Source: Candidatus Caccalectryoclostridium excrementigallinarum (GTDB taxonomy: Bacteria > Bacillota > Clostridia > Christensenellales > UBA3700). From it: 62,785 nt of DNA. Position numbers and translations under genes: made by a program. The stretch covers positions 1 to 62,785 of the forward strand of contig DVNJ01000005.1 of NCBI GenBank assembly GCA_018714485.1, in the 5' to 3' direction. The stretch's first letter is position 1, and each line of letters starts with the position of its first letter. The notes beneath the pieces are model-generated. The model did not search any database, had not been told where the DNA came from, and saw only the letters and a list, made by a program, of their open reading frames with translations. Shown here piece by piece: positions 25,049-34,118 of the stretch.

Positions 25049-26242
25049 ATGGAATACGTTTTCAGCGACAGAATGAAGAATATGGGCGGCAACGCCATCA
25101 GGGAGATATTCAAGCTGCTCTCCCGTCCCGACATGATCTCTTTTGCCGGCGGTTTTCCCACCGCCTCGCTCCTGCCTTGCGGGGAAGTTGGCAAGATAGC
25201 CTCCGACCTCATGAACTCGGACAGGGCGAAAGAGATCTTGCAATACGGAGCGACCGAGGGCTATGCCCCTTTGAGGAGAAGGATCGCCGCCTTTGTCTCC
25301 CGTTACGGGATAGAGGGCGCGGGCGAAGAGAACGTGCGCATCGTTTCGGGCGGTCAGCAGACGATCGACCTGATGTGTAAGTGCTTTGTCAACGATGGCG
25401 ACGTCGTGCTCGTGGAAGATCCGACCTATCTCGCCTCCTTGCATATACTGCGCACCTATCGCGGCAAGGCTGTCGGCGTGAGATCGGGAGAGGACGGGCT
25501 TGATCTTGACGACCTCGAGCAAAAGATAAAGGCGTTCAAGCCCAAGATGCTCTATTGCGTCCCCACCTTTTCCAATCCCACGGGCAGGACGTATTCGCTT
25601 GCCGTGCGCAAGGCGATCGCGGAACTCACGGCGAAATACGGCGTGATGGTGCTCGAAGACGACCCTTACAGCGAGATCCGCTTTTGCGGCGAGCGCGTGC
25701 CCTCGATCAAGAGTTTCGACAAGTGCGGCAACGTGGTCTTCACGGCGAGCTTTTCAAAGACGATCTCTCCCGGGTTGAGAGTGGGCTATTGCGTGGGCGA
25801 TCCCGCCGTGATGGCGAAACTCACGATCGGAAAGCAGGCGGTCGACGTGCATACGAGCATGCTTTCCCAGGCGATCGTCGAGGAATATTTCGCCCGCGGT
25901 CTGTTCGACAAGGTGCTCTCCCGCTCTATCCCCGTCTACAAGGAGAAAAAAGACGCCATGCATGCGGCGATCGAGAGATATATGCCCGAAGAATTTTCGA
26001 GCACCGATCCCTTCGGCGGGCTGTTCATCTGGGGCGGCTTTGCCGAAAAGAGCGGCATAGACACCGCCTGCGCCTTTGCGGGCGCCTGCGAGAGGGGAGT
26101 GGCGTATGTCTCGGGCGAGACCTTTTTCGCCGACGGAAAAGACAGGCGTCATCTGCGCCTGAATTATTCCGCCGCAAGTCCCGAGCAGATCGAAAGGGGA
26201 ATAAAAATACTTGCCGATTATTTTAAGGAGTTGATCAAATGA
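25049..26242 (+). CDS. PLP-dependent aminotransferase, class I/II (2-aminoadipate type)
   Basis: A 397-residue fold-type I enzyme. [12 protein letters not shown] (about 32-43) and [11 protein letters not shown] (about 64-74) are typical of the LysN/2-aminoadipate and MocR-related subgroup. [14 protein letters not shown] (about 237-250) contains the PLP-binding Lys, [11 protein letters not shown] the cofactor-contacting residues, and LRLNYS the substrate-carboxylate Arg. The amino donor cannot be assigned. The longer in-frame ORF begins upstream of the promoter; ATG 25049 follows GGGTG. It sits four bases ahead of tyrS with overlapping ends, suggesting co-expression; a link to aromatic amino acids is speculation. 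Confidence 0.88.
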   Translation: MEYVFSDRMKNMGGNAIREIFKLLSRPDMISFAGGFPTASLLPCGEVGKIASDLMNSDRAKEILQYGATEGYAPLRRRIAAFVSRYGIEGAGEENVRIVSGGQQTIDLMCKCFVNDGDVVLVEDPTYLASLHILRTYRGKAVGVRSGEDGLDLDDLEQKIKAFKPKMLYCVPTFSNPTGRTYSLAVRKAIAELTAKYGVMVLEDDPYSEIRFCGERVPSIKSFDKCGNVVFTASFSKTISPGLRVGYCVGDPAVMAKLTIGKQAVDVHTSMLSQAIVEEYFARGLFDKVLSRSIPVYKEKKDAMHAAIERYMPEEFSSTDPFGGLFIWGGFAEKSGIDTACAFAGACERGVAYVSGETFFADGKDRRHLRLNYSAASPEQIERGIKILADYFKELIK

Positions 26243-27447
26243 AAAACGTACTCGATACGCTTAAAGAGAGAGGATACGTCAAGCAGACGGTCTATGAAGA
26301 CGAGCTTTATGAGCTTTTGGGCAAAGAGAGCGTGTCCTTTTATATAGGTTTCGACCCCACCGCGGACAGCCTGCATGTGGGTCACTTCGTGCAGCTGATG
26401 GCGATGAGCATCATGCAAAAGGCTGGACACCGCCCCGTCATACTCATCGGCGGCGGCACGGGCAAGATAGGCGATCCCTCGGGAAAGTCGGATATGCGCA
26501 AGATGATGACGGACGAGACCATCAGGCATAACTGCGAATGCTTCAAAAAGCAGATGTCAAAGTTCCTCTCCTTCGAGGGGGACAACGCCGCCGTCATGGT
26601 CAACAACGCCGATTGGCTCGACGACCTCAATTATATCAAGTTTTTGCGCGAAGTGGGCGTTTATTTCTCCGTGAACAAGATGCTCACCGCCGAATGCTAT
26701 AAGAGCCGCATGGAAAAGGGGCTTACCTTCCTCGAATTCAACTATATGCTCATGCAGGCATATGATTTTCTGCATCTTTTCCGCAGCATGGGCTGCCGTC
26801 TGGAATGCGGCGGCGACGACCAATGGTCGAATATCCTCGCGGGAGCGGATCTGATCAGGCGCAAGGAAAGGCAGTCGGCTTTTGCGATGACCTTCAAGCT
26901 GCTCACCACTTCCGAGGGCAAAAAGATGGGTAAGACGGAAAAGGGCGCGCTCTGGCTGGATCCCGAAAAGACTTCGCCTTACGAATTTTATCAATATTGG
27001 CGCAATATCGACGACGCGGACGTGGAAAACTGCATGAAACTGCTCACGTTCATGCCGCTTGAAGAGATAAAGAGCATGTGCGAGCATAAGGACGAACGCA
27101 TAAACGCGGCAAAAGCCCGCTTGGCGTTCGAACTCACCGCGATCGTGCACGGCGACGAGGAGGCGAAAAAGGCTCAGGATCAGTCGCTCGCGGCGTTTGC
27201 CTCTTCGGGCGGAGAACTGCCCACCGCCTATGTCCCCGCGGGAGTGAACAACATAATCGACATCATGTGCGCTGTCAAGGCGGCAAAGTCCAAGTCGGAA
27301 GCCCGCCAGCTCATCACGGGCGGCGGCGTGAAGGTGGGCGAGGAGAAGATAACTTCCTTCGACGTCTCTTTCGACGACGACGCTCTCAGGGCGGGGATCG
27401 TGCTGCATAAGGGTAAAAAGGTGCACATAAAGGTCCTGCTTGGCTGA
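26239..27447 (+). CDS. tyrS: Tyrosyl-tRNA synthetase
   Basis: A 402-residue class Ic synthetase with HVGH (46-49) as the HIGH motif, the tyrosine/tRNA segment [26 protein letters not shown] (characteristic of TyrRS), and KMGKT near residue 230 in place of KMSKS. The C-terminal 60 residues are an S4 RNA-binding domain ([14 protein letters not shown]). It overlaps the aminotransferase stop by 4 bases (ATGA). No T-box leader is present, as it is internal to the operon. Confidence 0.96.
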   Translation: MKNVLDTLKERGYVKQTVYEDELYELLGKESVSFYIGFDPTADSLHVGHFVQLMAMSIMQKAGHRPVILIGGGTGKIGDPSGKSDMRKMMTDETIRHNCECFKKQMSKFLSFEGDNAAVMVNNADWLDDLNYIKFLREVGVYFSVNKMLTAECYKSRMEKGLTFLEFNYMLMQAYDFLHLFRSMGCRLECGGDDQWSNILAGADLIRRKERQSAFAMTFKLLTTSEGKKMGKTEKGALWLDPEKTSPYEFYQYWRNIDDADVENCMKLLTFMPLEEIKSMCEHKDERINAAKARLAFELTAIVHGDEEAKKAQDQSLAAFASSGGELPTAYVPAGVNNIIDIMCAVKAAKSKSEARQLITGGGVKVGEEKITSFDVSFDDDALRAGIVLHKGKKVHIKVLLG

Positions 27448-27448
27448 A

Positions 27449-28069
27449 ATGGGGCAATATTTCGGCATAGAAGGCAGCTTCCGCACGCGGGAGACGATCG
27501 AAAAGTCCGTCTTCATCACGACGCTCGTGAGAGTTGAAACGCCCGAAGAGGCGTCGGCGGAACTGAAAAGGCTGCGCGCGGAATTTTCCGACGCCACGCA
27601 TAACTGCTATGCCTATGTCGTCGGGGAATATAAAAAGAGCAGCGACGACGGCGAGCCGCAGGGGACTGCGGGAAGACCGATGGCGCAGGTGCTCGAAATG
27701 CGCGGCTGCGACTATATGCTCGCCGTGGTCACGCGCTATTTCGGCGGCGTGAAGTTGGGCGCGGCGGGGCTGGTGAGCGCTTATTCGGGCTGCGTCGCCC
27801 GCGCGCTCGACAAGGCGGCGCTCAAAAAATACGTCTCGGGGATATTCTTCACCGTCTGCGTGCCCTATTCGCTTGCGGGCGCGGCGGAAAAGGCGCTCGC
27901 GGCGGCGGGAGCCGCGGTGAACGCGAGAAGCTGGGAGAGCGAGGCGCGCTTTGAGGCGGCTGTTGCCGAGGAAAAGTTTCAGGGCGTGATAAAAATGCTC
28001 GCCGACGCCACCTCGGGCAGGGCGAGCGTCAAAGAGGGGCGAAAGGGATATTTCGCCTGTAAGGAATAA
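27449..28069 (+). CDS. YigZ/IMPACT-family protein
   Basis: A 206-residue protein with the UPF0029 N-terminal domain: EKSVFITTLVRVETPEEA, HNCYAYVVGE, DDGEPQGTAGRPM (the family signature), then VTRYFGGVKLGAAGL. A small C-terminal domain like EF-G domain IV follows. The family is conserved and linked to translation under stress (IMPACT in eukaryotes), but the biochemical role in bacteria is not settled. A TTG at 27440, overlapping the tyrS stop, is an alternative start; ATG 27449 is preferred for codon strength only. It is last in the transcript. Confidence 0.9.
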   Translation: MGQYFGIEGSFRTRETIEKSVFITTLVRVETPEEASAELKRLRAEFSDATHNCYAYVVGEYKKSSDDGEPQGTAGRPMAQVLEMRGCDYMLAVVTRYFGGVKLGAAGLVSAYSGCVARALDKAALKKYVSGIFFTVCVPYSLAGAAEKALAAAGAAVNARSWESEARFEAAVAEEKFQGVIKMLADATSGRASVKEGRKGYFACKE

Positions 28070-28072
28070 AAA

Positions 28073-28089
28073 CTTCGGCGTCGCCGAAG
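28073..28089. promoter_or_regulatory. Perfect 17-bp palindrome before ilvE
   Basis: CTTCGGCG-T-CGCCGAAG lies 15 bases before the ilvE start and just before its ribosome-binding site (AAAGGGGAT). As RNA it can fold as CTTCGG-CGTCG-CCGAAG. It could be an operator or a small translational element; no T-run follows, so it is a poor terminator. Confidence 0.45.
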
Positions 28090-28104
28090 AAAGGGGATAA
28101 AGAT

Positions 28105-29160
28105 ATGAAAATAACGCTTACAAAAAACCCTAAGGCAAAGCCCGATTTCTCCAATTTGGGATTCGGCAAATATTTCACCGACCATATGCTCGTCATGGAA
28201 TACGAAAAGGGAAAATGGGGAGAGCCGGAGATAGTTCCCTATGCGCCTTTTTCCATGCCTCCCGCCACGAACGTCTTGCACTATGCGCAGAGCATTTTCG
28301 AGGGCGCAAAGGCTTACAAGAACCAAGAGGGCAGGATAACCGTTTTCAGGATAGACGACAATTTCAGGCGCATGAACAATTCCGCCGAGCGCATGTGCAT
28401 GCCCAAGATAGACGCGAAAGCGGTCAAGGCGGCGCTGTTCGAGCTGCTCAAACTCGAAGAGTCCTGGATACCCACCAAGCCCGGCACCGCGCTCTATATC
28501 CGCCCCTTCATGTTCGCCAACGAGGAAGTGCTCGGCGTGCACGCAAGCCATAAATATACCTTCTGCATAATTCTCTCTCCCGTGGGATCTTATTATGCCC
28601 ACGGCTTGGAACCGACAAAGATATTGGTCGAGGAAAAGCTGGTGCGCGCCTTCATCGGCGGCACGGGCGAGGCGAAGTGCGCGGGCAATTATGCCTGCTC
28701 CCTCATGGGCGGCGAGATCGCCAATCAAAAGGGCTACGATCAAGCGCTTTGGCTGGACGGCAAGGAGCATAAATACGTTGAAGAAGTGGGGAGCATGAAC
28801 ATCTTCTTCGTCATCGGCGACGAAGTCGTGACCCCCGCGCTCGTCGGCAGTATCTTGCCCGGTATCACCCGCAACAGCTGCCTGCAAGTGCTGAAAAAAT
28901 ACGGCTATAAGGCGAGCGAGCGCCGCATTTCCATGGACGAGATCGTGAAAGCCTATGAAGACGGAAGCCTGAAAGAGAGCTTCGGCTCGGGCACCGCGGC
29001 GGTCATCTCTCCCGTCGGCGTCATCGGTTACCGCGGCAGGGATATGGTCGTCGGCGGCGGCAAAATGGGCGAGATAACCTCTTTCCTCTATGACAAGATA
29101 ACCGGCATTCAGCAGGAAAAATACCCCGACGAATTCGGCTGGGTGGAAGAAGTCAAATGA
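28105..29160 (+). CDS. ilvE: Branched-chain amino acid aminotransferase
   Basis: A 351-residue fold-type IV PLP enzyme of the eukaryotic-like (type II) BCAT group. FTDHMLVMEYEKGKW (about 24-38) and LHYAQSIFEGAKAY (about 59-72) form the N-terminal domain; the PLP Lys lies in the segment WLDGKEHKYVEEVGSMNIFF (about 216-235). The C-terminal GSGTAAVISPVG binds cofactor phosphate. It transaminates Leu, Ile and Val with 2-oxoglutarate. AAAGGGGAT precedes ATG at six bases. The 35-base gap from yigZ holds a palindrome but no evident promoter, so it may be the end of the aminotransferase-tyrS-yigZ transcript. Confidence 0.95.
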   Translation: MKITLTKNPKAKPDFSNLGFGKYFTDHMLVMEYEKGKWGEPEIVPYAPFSMPPATNVLHYAQSIFEGAKAYKNQEGRITVFRIDDNFRRMNNSAERMCMPKIDAKAVKAALFELLKLEESWIPTKPGTALYIRPFMFANEEVLGVHASHKYTFCIILSPVGSYYAHGLEPTKILVEEKLVRAFIGGTGEAKCAGNYACSLMGGEIANQKGYDQALWLDGKEHKYVEEVGSMNIFFVIGDEVVTPALVGSILPGITRNSCLQVLKKYGYKASERRISMDEIVKAYEDGSLKESFGSGTAAVISPVGVIGYRGRDMVVGGGKMGEITSFLYDKITGIQQEKYPDEFGWVEEVK

Positions 29161-29212
29161 TCTTTGCGTGAAAAATAGCGGCTTTTGCCGCTTCTTAGTA
29201 TCGGCTTATGTT

Positions 29213-29237
29213 CAAGGGAGCGCTCGTCGCTCCCTTG
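29213..29237 (+). terminator. Hairpin after ilvE, overlapping the next promoter
   Basis: CAAGGGAGCG (29213-29222) with CGCTCCCTTG (29228-29237), a ten-pair stem without a T-run; a weaker AGCGGC-TTTT-GCCGCT hairpin precedes it (29177-29192). The strong stem abuts the TTGACA of the GNAT promoter. Confidence 0.55.
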
Positions 29238-29266
29238 TTGACAAATTGTGCCGTATATGTTAAAAT
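29238..29266 (+). promoter_or_regulatory. Promoter of the GNAT gene, leaderless arrangement
   Basis: TTGACA (29238-29243), 17 bp, TAAAAT (29261-29266), then six bases and ATG 29273. The expected start site coincides with the A of ATG. No Shine-Dalgarno. Confidence 0.8.
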
Positions 29267-29272
29267 ACCCTC

Positions 29273-29830
29273 ATGGAACTCAAAGATATAAGTCGTGACA
29301 AGAAAAAGGTAAAGACGTTGTCGAAGTGGCTCAAACGCGATTTTCCCCTCGCCGAGCGCACTCCCTTTCGCATCTTGAAAAAACTTGCCGAAAGCGGCAG
29401 GGCGCGCTTTTATTTCGCCTGCGAGGGCGATGAGGTCAAGGCGTATTGCGTGCTGCATATTTTCGGCGGTTATACTCAGCTTTTGTATTTCGCCGTCGAC
29501 CCTTCCGCCCGCGGAGCGGGAGTGGGCAGCGCCGTCCTTCCCCTCATTCGTGAGGCGGCGGGCGGCACTCTCGTGCTCGAAGTGGAAGACCCCGCCGAGG
29601 CAAAGGGCGACGCCGATTTCGCCGTGAGAAAAAGGCGCATAGCTTTTTATGAGCGGGCGGGCTTTGAAATGCTTAAAGGCGTGCGCCTGCTCATTCCCGG
29701 CGGCGTATTGCGTCCCATGGCGGACGGGAAAGTGGAGGGCGATCTGCCCGCGCTTTGGCTGGCTATGTACCGCGAACTCGCGGGCGCGTTCGGTATCTTT
29801 CTGCGTACGGACGACGCCGGAGCGGAATAA
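29273..29830 (+). CDS. GNAT-family N-acetyltransferase
   Basis: A 185-residue protein. YFAVDPSARGAGVGSAVLP (about 78-96) is the acetyl-CoA-binding motif A with the R-G-x-G-x-G/A pattern; FYERAGFEML (about 124-133) is motif B. It transfers an acetyl group to an unknown amine. Gene-start evidence is unusual: the -10 box ends six bases before ATG and there is no ribosome-binding site, so translation should be leaderless. Monocistronic, with no obvious partner. Confidence 0.87.
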   Translation: MELKDISRDKKKVKTLSKWLKRDFPLAERTPFRILKKLAESGRARFYFACEGDEVKAYCVLHIFGGYTQLLYFAVDPSARGAGVGSAVLPLIREAAGGTLVLEVEDPAEAKGDADFAVRKRRIAFYERAGFEMLKGVRLLIPGGVLRPMADGKVEGDLPALWLAMYRELAGAFGIFLRTDDAGAE

Positions 29831-29910
29831 GCGATCGAAAAAGCCTTTTCGGGCGGGACATGTCCCCGCCTTTTTCAAAGCATTAAAGCCGCCGCAAAAT
29901 TATCGCTAAA

Positions 29911-30453
29911 TTATAGGCAAAAATATTTGCGCCACAACTCGGCAATGAGTGACTTATAGGCGAAGTCGCCGTCCTCGGCGGAGACAAAGCAGAGGGGAGG
30001 GAAGACCACGCACCACCAATTATCGCCGCTGCCGTTGCCCAGATCGATGATCAGGGCGTCGTAAACGCCGTCGCTCAAAGTCAGGCTGCCGTAAGTGCGC
30101 GCGGGAAATTGCTCGCGGCAGGTGCGCGCGTTCGCGCCGTAAGAAAAGCCTTCGCTTAAAAGAACGCTCGAACAAAGCTCGTTCAGCGCGGGCAGATTTT
30201 TTTGCACGATGTCGAGAGCTTGACTCATAGTATTCGCCTCTTCAAGCTGCGGCGTGAGATATTCCACGACTGCGTCCTTGACCGCGTATTTGACGTCCTG
30301 ATCTTCCCGTGAATTTGAATTGGCGCGGATATGGATGCGCAAGTATTGCGTGTTTTCCTCCGCGCAGGCGGAAAGAGCCGCGAATGTCGCGCAAGTCAAA
30401 AGTAAGATCAGCGCCGCGGCTATGTACTTGATGAGTTTTCCGAATTTTTTCAT
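29911..30453 (-). CDS. spoIIR: Stage II sporulation protein R
   Basis: A 180-residue secreted protein with a signal peptide (about 1-31, ending LSACAEE). It has the SpoIIR core YLRIHIRANSNSREDQDVKY (about 37-56), ARTYGSLTLSDGVYDAL and the family hallmark NWWCVVFPPLCF (about 145-156). In Bacillus and Clostridium it is made in the forespore under sigma-F and signals across the septum to SpoIIGA so that pro-sigma-E is cleaved in the mother cell. A sigma-F-like promoter is present. AAGGAGAG precedes ATG. This is strong evidence that the organism sporulates or did so recently. It is divergent from sleB. Confidence 0.95.
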   Translation of the reverse strand: MKKFGKLIKYIAAALILLLTCATFAALSACAEENTQYLRIHIRANSNSREDQDVKYAVKDAVVEYLTPQLEEANTMSQALDIVQKNLPALNELCSSVLLSEGFSYGANARTCREQFPARTYGSLTLSDGVYDALIIDLGNGSGDNWWCVVFPPLCFVSAEDGDFAYKSLIAELWRKYFCL

Positions 30454-30477
30454 TGTTTCTCTCCTTTTTCTCTGCGA

Positions 30478-30507
30478 ATTATTGCCGCTTTTCGCCGTTT
30501 GATACCA
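30478..30507 (-). promoter_or_regulatory. Sigma-F-like promoter of spoIIR
   Basis: On the minus strand GGCAATAAT (complement of 30478-30486) fits the sigma-F -10 pattern GGNRANAMT fully. The -35 TGGTA (complement of 30503-30507) keeps only the TA of GYWTA, at the right 16-bp spacing. spoIIR is a known sigma-F gene in Bacillus, which supports the reading. Confidence 0.55.
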
Positions 30508-30623
30508 AAAATTTTCGCATATTGTCCGCTCGCTTGCGCAAACTGTTTTCAGAAAATCATGCCAAAAGCCGCGCTCTTTGCCGTGAAGAGACGAGAGTGC
30601 GCCTTAGGCATACGGAGGAAAAA

Positions 30624-31322
30624 ATGTTAAACACGCAGGTAAAAACCCGCCGCAGGGCTTTTCTCGCCGCTTCTCTCGCGCTCGTGCTCGCGGCGACGCT
30701 CGTCTTTGCTCTGAGCGGAGTGGGCAGCGCCCGCGCGGCGGGGGAACTGCTGCGTTACGGCAGCAGGGGCGAGAGCGTAAGGCAGGTCCAATCGAGGCTC
30801 AACGAGCTGGGCTATTGGTGCGGCAGTGCGGACGGTATTTTCGGCAGCAACACTCTCTCGGGCGTAAGGCGCTTTCAGGGCGCAAAGGGACTTTCCGTGG
30901 ACGGGATCGTCGGTCCCAAGACTTATGCGGCGATGGGCTTGGGTCAATCGGGCGGCTCGTCGGGCTATTCTTCGTCCGATCTCTATCTTTTGGCGCGCTG
31001 CGTCTACGGCGAGGCGCGCGGAGAACCCTATGTGGGACAGGTAGCCGTGGCTGCCGTGGTGCTCAACAGGGTCAGGAGCGCGGCTTTTCCCAACAGCATT
31101 TCCGGGGTCATTTATCAGCCTTATGCCTTCACCTGCGTTTCGGACGGTCAGCTCTATTTAGAGCCCAACCAAACGGCTTACAACGCCGCGCGCGACGCGA
31201 TGAACGGCTGGGATCCCACGGGCGGCTGCCTTTATTATTACAATCCCGCCACGGCGACGAGCGCTTGGATCTGGTCGCGTCCGATAATGCTGCAAATCGG
31301 CAGGCATAATTTCTGCAAGTGA
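30624..31322 (+). CDS. sleB: Spore cortex-lytic enzyme SleB
   Basis: A 232-residue exported enzyme. Signal peptide about 1-38 (ALSGVGSARA). A peptidoglycan-binding domain 1 follows at about 42-103 (YGSRGESVRQVQSRLNELGY, DGIFGSNT, VDGIVGPKT). A Hydrolase_2 lytic transglycosylase domain follows from about 117 with the probable catalytic Glu130 in VYGEARGEPY. It attacks cortex muramic-delta-lactam peptidoglycan during germination. GGAGG before ATG 30624 decides the start; the ORF is open far upstream. ypeB follows seven bases later, the conserved pair. Confidence 0.95.
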   Translation: MLNTQVKTRRRAFLAASLALVLAATLVFALSGVGSARAAGELLRYGSRGESVRQVQSRLNELGYWCGSADGIFGSNTLSGVRRFQGAKGLSVDGIVGPKTYAAMGLGQSGGSSGYSSSDLYLLARCVYGEARGEPYVGQVAVAAVVLNRVRSAAFPNSISGVIYQPYAFTCVSDGQLYLEPNQTAYNAARDAMNGWDPTGGCLYYYNPATATSAWIWSRPIMLQIGRHNFCK

Positions 31323-31329
31323 GGTGGAT

Positions 31330-32655
31330 ATGAATAAAAGTGCGGCAATAAGCATGACCGCGATCACGGCGTTGCTTTTGATAGCGGTCGCGGTGCTGAG
31401 CGTTTTTTTGAGCGTGTCTTTGCAAGAGCAGGGGCAGTATCGGCGCATGGCGAACAACGAATACGAACAGGCGTATTATCGTTTGAGCGAGAGCATGGGC
31501 AACGTGCGCGTGAATTTGGATAAGGCGCGCGTGGTGCAAGACAGCGCCATGATGTGCGAGCTGATGACGGACATTTCCGTGAGCTGCGAGGGCGCGATGC
31601 AGGCGCTCGACAAGTTTTCCGCCGACGGATATTCCGCGCGCGAGCTGAGCAAGTTCACCAATCAGGTGGGCGATTACTGCGCCTATCTTCATTCCAAGTC
31701 GGCGCGCGGGGAAGAGGTGAGCGCGAGCGAGCGGGAAATGCTGCGCAAGCTCAGTCAAACGGCGGCGCTCGTGCAGGAAAAACTCTCGCCCGTGCGCGAC
31801 GAGCTGGGCGCGGGCGGCTTTGAGTTCAGTAAGAAGATCGGGGCGCTCGATGAGGAGTTTTCCGCGATAATGAACGCCTTGCAGGACGGCTCGACCGAAT
31901 ATCCCTCGCTCATCTATGACGGACCGTTCAGCGACGGGCTGGACGATAAAAAGGTCAAGGCGCTCGAAGGCGGAGAGATAACGCCTCAAGAGGGCGCGGA
32001 GCAAGTCGCGGAAAAGTTGGGCGAGCTCGGAATAAAGGGCATAAGCTATATCGGCGAAGGTAAGTCGCGCTTCAAGACCTATTTATATAGTATAGACGAC
32101 GAGCACGGCAGCGGCGACGTGCAGATATCGGCGCAGGGGGGAAAGATAGTGCAGTTTTCTTTCAACTGCGAGAGCGGGGAAAAGCGGGAGTTCGACGCCG
32201 AAGAGAACGCGGTCGCTTTCGTGGGGGCGCTCGGCTATGAGGGCATGAAGCCTGTTTGGAGCGCGGAGGCGGACGGGATAATTTATATGAATCTCTGCCT
32301 TGAACAGGAGGGAGTCATCGTCTATCCCGACATGGTCAAGGTGAAGATAAACGCCCGCGACGGACACGTCATCGGCTGCGAAACGCTCTCTTACCTGCTC
32401 AATCATAGGCAAAGAACGCTCAAAAAGCCGACTTTGAGTGCAAAAGAGATAAGCGAGCGCGACTTCGGCGAACTTGAAGTTGAGAGCGTGAGGCTCGCGC
32501 TCATTCCCACGCCGGGCGGGGGAGAGCGGCTGACTTACGAGGTCTACGGGAAGTCGGAGGGAGAGAAATTCTTCGTTTACGCCGACGCCGACACGGGCGC
32601 GCAGGTGCGCGTGCTCATGGTCGTGGACGGAGAGCAGGGCGAACTGCTCATCTGA
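31330..32655 (+). CDS. ypeB: Germination protein YpeB
   Basis: A 441-residue protein with one N-terminal membrane anchor (about 8-28). A helical region follows (YRRMANNEYEQAYYRLSESMGNVRVNLDKA and on), then a C-terminal half of PepSY-like repeats (SAKGGKIVQFSFNCESG-type strands). YpeB localises and stabilises SleB in the dormant spore and is cleaved at germination. GAGGTGG lies just before ATG 31330; a GTG at 31324 is part of that site and is rejected. Together with SleB it makes up one of the two redundant cortex-lytic routes known in Bacillus. Confidence 0.93.
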   Translation: MNKSAAISMTAITALLLIAVAVLSVFLSVSLQEQGQYRRMANNEYEQAYYRLSESMGNVRVNLDKARVVQDSAMMCELMTDISVSCEGAMQALDKFSADGYSARELSKFTNQVGDYCAYLHSKSARGEEVSASEREMLRKLSQTAALVQEKLSPVRDELGAGGFEFSKKIGALDEEFSAIMNALQDGSTEYPSLIYDGPFSDGLDDKKVKALEGGEITPQEGAEQVAEKLGELGIKGISYIGEGKSRFKTYLYSIDDEHGSGDVQISAQGGKIVQFSFNCESGEKREFDAEENAVAFVGALGYEGMKPVWSAEADGIIYMNLCLEQEGVIVYPDMVKVKINARDGHVIGCETLSYLLNHRQRTLKKPTLSAKEISERDFGELEVESVRLALIPTPGGGERLTYEVYGKSEGEKFFVYADADTGAQVRVLMVVDGEQGELLI

Positions 32656-32670
32656 GAAAAGTAAAAAGGA

Positions 32671-32700
32671 AATTGCCGGGGCGCTCTCGGCAATTTTTTA
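32671..32700 (+). terminator. Intrinsic terminator of sleB-ypeB
   Basis: AATTGCCG (32671-32678) with CGGCAATT (32688-32695) and T6. Confidence 0.88.
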
Positions 32701-32719
32701 TTTTTTGCCGCGAAAGTGT

Positions 32720-32748
32720 TTGATAATAAGGCGGGAATGTGCTATTAT
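32720..32748 (+). promoter_or_regulatory. Promoter upstream of the prs leader ORF
   Basis: TTGATA (32720-32725), 17 bp, TATTAT (32743-32748). An overlapping TATAAT (32746-32751) is an alternative -10. Transcription would begin about 20 bases before the small ORF at 32778. Confidence 0.65.
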
Positions 32749-32777
32749 AATAGCGTATCAAGAAAGAGAGGATTTGT

Positions 32778-32918
32778 ATGTCCAACGATCGATGCGACGG
32801 TGACAAGCCGCGATCGCAATCCGCAGATACCGTTTTTTCAGTCAAGAGCATATATTCGCGCAAAAGAATAATGTGTAACAGTTTTCATACGCAAAAAGTT
32901 TTACGGAGGTCAAAATAA
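32778..32918 (+). CDS. Candidate 46-residue leader ORF upstream of prs
   Basis: ATG 32778 has AGAGAGG six bases upstream, follows a promoter at the right distance, and the frame runs to TAA 32916-32918, one base before the prs ATG. The prs ribosome-binding site (CGGAGG) lies inside its last codons, so translation of the two would be coupled. The peptide is basic and Arg/Lys/Ser-rich (it ends TQKVLRRSK) and matches no family I know. It could be a regulatory leader peptide, or chance in a 5' leader. Confidence 0.4.
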   Translation: MSNDRCDGDKPRSQSADTVFSVKSIYSRKRIMCNSFHTQKVLRRSK

Positions 32919-32919
32919 A

Positions 32920-34116
32920 ATGCCTTTTTTTGAACATGTCTTCAAATTCGGCAAAGAAGTCACCGACAACATGGGCATTCTCGCTCTGGAAGGGGCAAGA
33001 GAGCTCGGGAAAAAGGTGGACGGGTATCTCGTCAATTGGTTCAACACCGAAGCGGAAAAATGCGGCAGCGACGCCAGGGTAAGCACCTTCCTTATCGCTA
33101 ACTCCTGCCCCCGTTTCACCACCGGCGACGGTAAGGGTCTGATCGCCGAGACCGTTCGCGGCAAGGATATTTACATAATCGTGGACGTGGGCAACTATTC
33201 CGTCACTTACAGCATGTTCGGAACGCAGCACCGCATGTCCCCCGACGATCACTATGCCGACCTCAAGAGGATAATCGCCGCCATGGGCGGAAAGGCAAAG
33301 TCGATAACCGTCGTCATGCCCATGCTTTACGGCGGCAGACAGCATCGCCGCAACGCGCGCGAATCTCTCGACTGCGCCCAGATGCTGCAAGAGCTGCAAA
33401 TGATGGGCGTGAAAGAAGTGATAACCTTCGACGCTCACGATCCCCGCGTGCAAAACGCTGTGCCCATGATGGGATTCGACAACTTCATGCCCACCTATCA
33501 GATACTCAAAGCCCTTTTGGAAAAGTATCCCGACGTGAACATGAACAAGGATAACTTTATGTTAGTCAGCCCCGACGAGGGAGCGATGGGACGCAACATC
33601 TATTATGCGTCCGTGCTCGGAACGGATCTGGGCATGTTCTATAAGAGGCGCGATTATGCCAACGTGGTCAACGGCCGCAATCCCATCATCGCGCACGATT
33701 ATATCGGCAACGACGTCTCGGGCAAGGATATCTTTGTCGCCGACGACATCATCGCCACGGGCGACAGCATGCTCAAACTCTGCGTGGAGCTTAAAGAAAG
33801 GGGCGCGGACAAGATCTTCCTCACCTCCACTTACGCGCTCTTCACCGAGGGCGTTCAAAAGTTCCGCGACGCTTACGAGCAGGGGCTGTTCACCGCGGTC
33901 ATCAGCACCAATCTCACCTATGCGCCGCCCGAGCTGCTCGCCGAGAGCTGGTTCGTGCAGGCGGATATGTCCAAGTTCATGGCGTATATCATGGCGGCAT
34001 GCAATCAGGACTATTCGGTCAGTACGCTGCTTGACCCTCACGACAAAATACACGAGCTGATCGAGGCATATAACAAATGCCGCCCGCAGCAGCTCGCAAT
34101 AAAGATAGAGGAGTAA
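32920..34116 (+). CDS. prs: Ribose-phosphate pyrophosphokinase (long form)
   Basis: At 398 residues it is about 80 longer than the usual 315. The catalytic phosphoribosyltransferase core is intact: the PRPP-binding loop FVADDIIATGDSMLKL (about 276-291), HDYIGNDVSGKDIFV, and the ITFDAHDPRVQ segment (about 168-178). It makes PRPP from ribose-5-phosphate and ATP for nucleotides, His and Trp. The extra length is spread as N-terminal and C-terminal extensions seen in a clostridial subgroup. CGGAGG lies 8-9 bases before ATG 32920. hpt, which consumes PRPP, lies 4 kb downstream. Confidence 0.93.
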   Translation: MPFFEHVFKFGKEVTDNMGILALEGARELGKKVDGYLVNWFNTEAEKCGSDARVSTFLIANSCPRFTTGDGKGLIAETVRGKDIYIIVDVGNYSVTYSMFGTQHRMSPDDHYADLKRIIAAMGGKAKSITVVMPMLYGGRQHRRNARESLDCAQMLQELQMMGVKEVITFDAHDPRVQNAVPMMGFDNFMPTYQILKALLEKYPDVNMNKDNFMLVSPDEGAMGRNIYYASVLGTDLGMFYKRRDYANVVNGRNPIIAHDYIGNDVSGKDIFVADDIIATGDSMLKLCVELKERGADKIFLTSTYALFTEGVQKFRDAYEQGLFTAVISTNLTYAPPELLAESWFVQADMSKFMAYIMAACNQDYSVSTLLDPHDKIHELIEAYNKCRPQQLAIKIEE

Positions 34117-34118
34117 TT

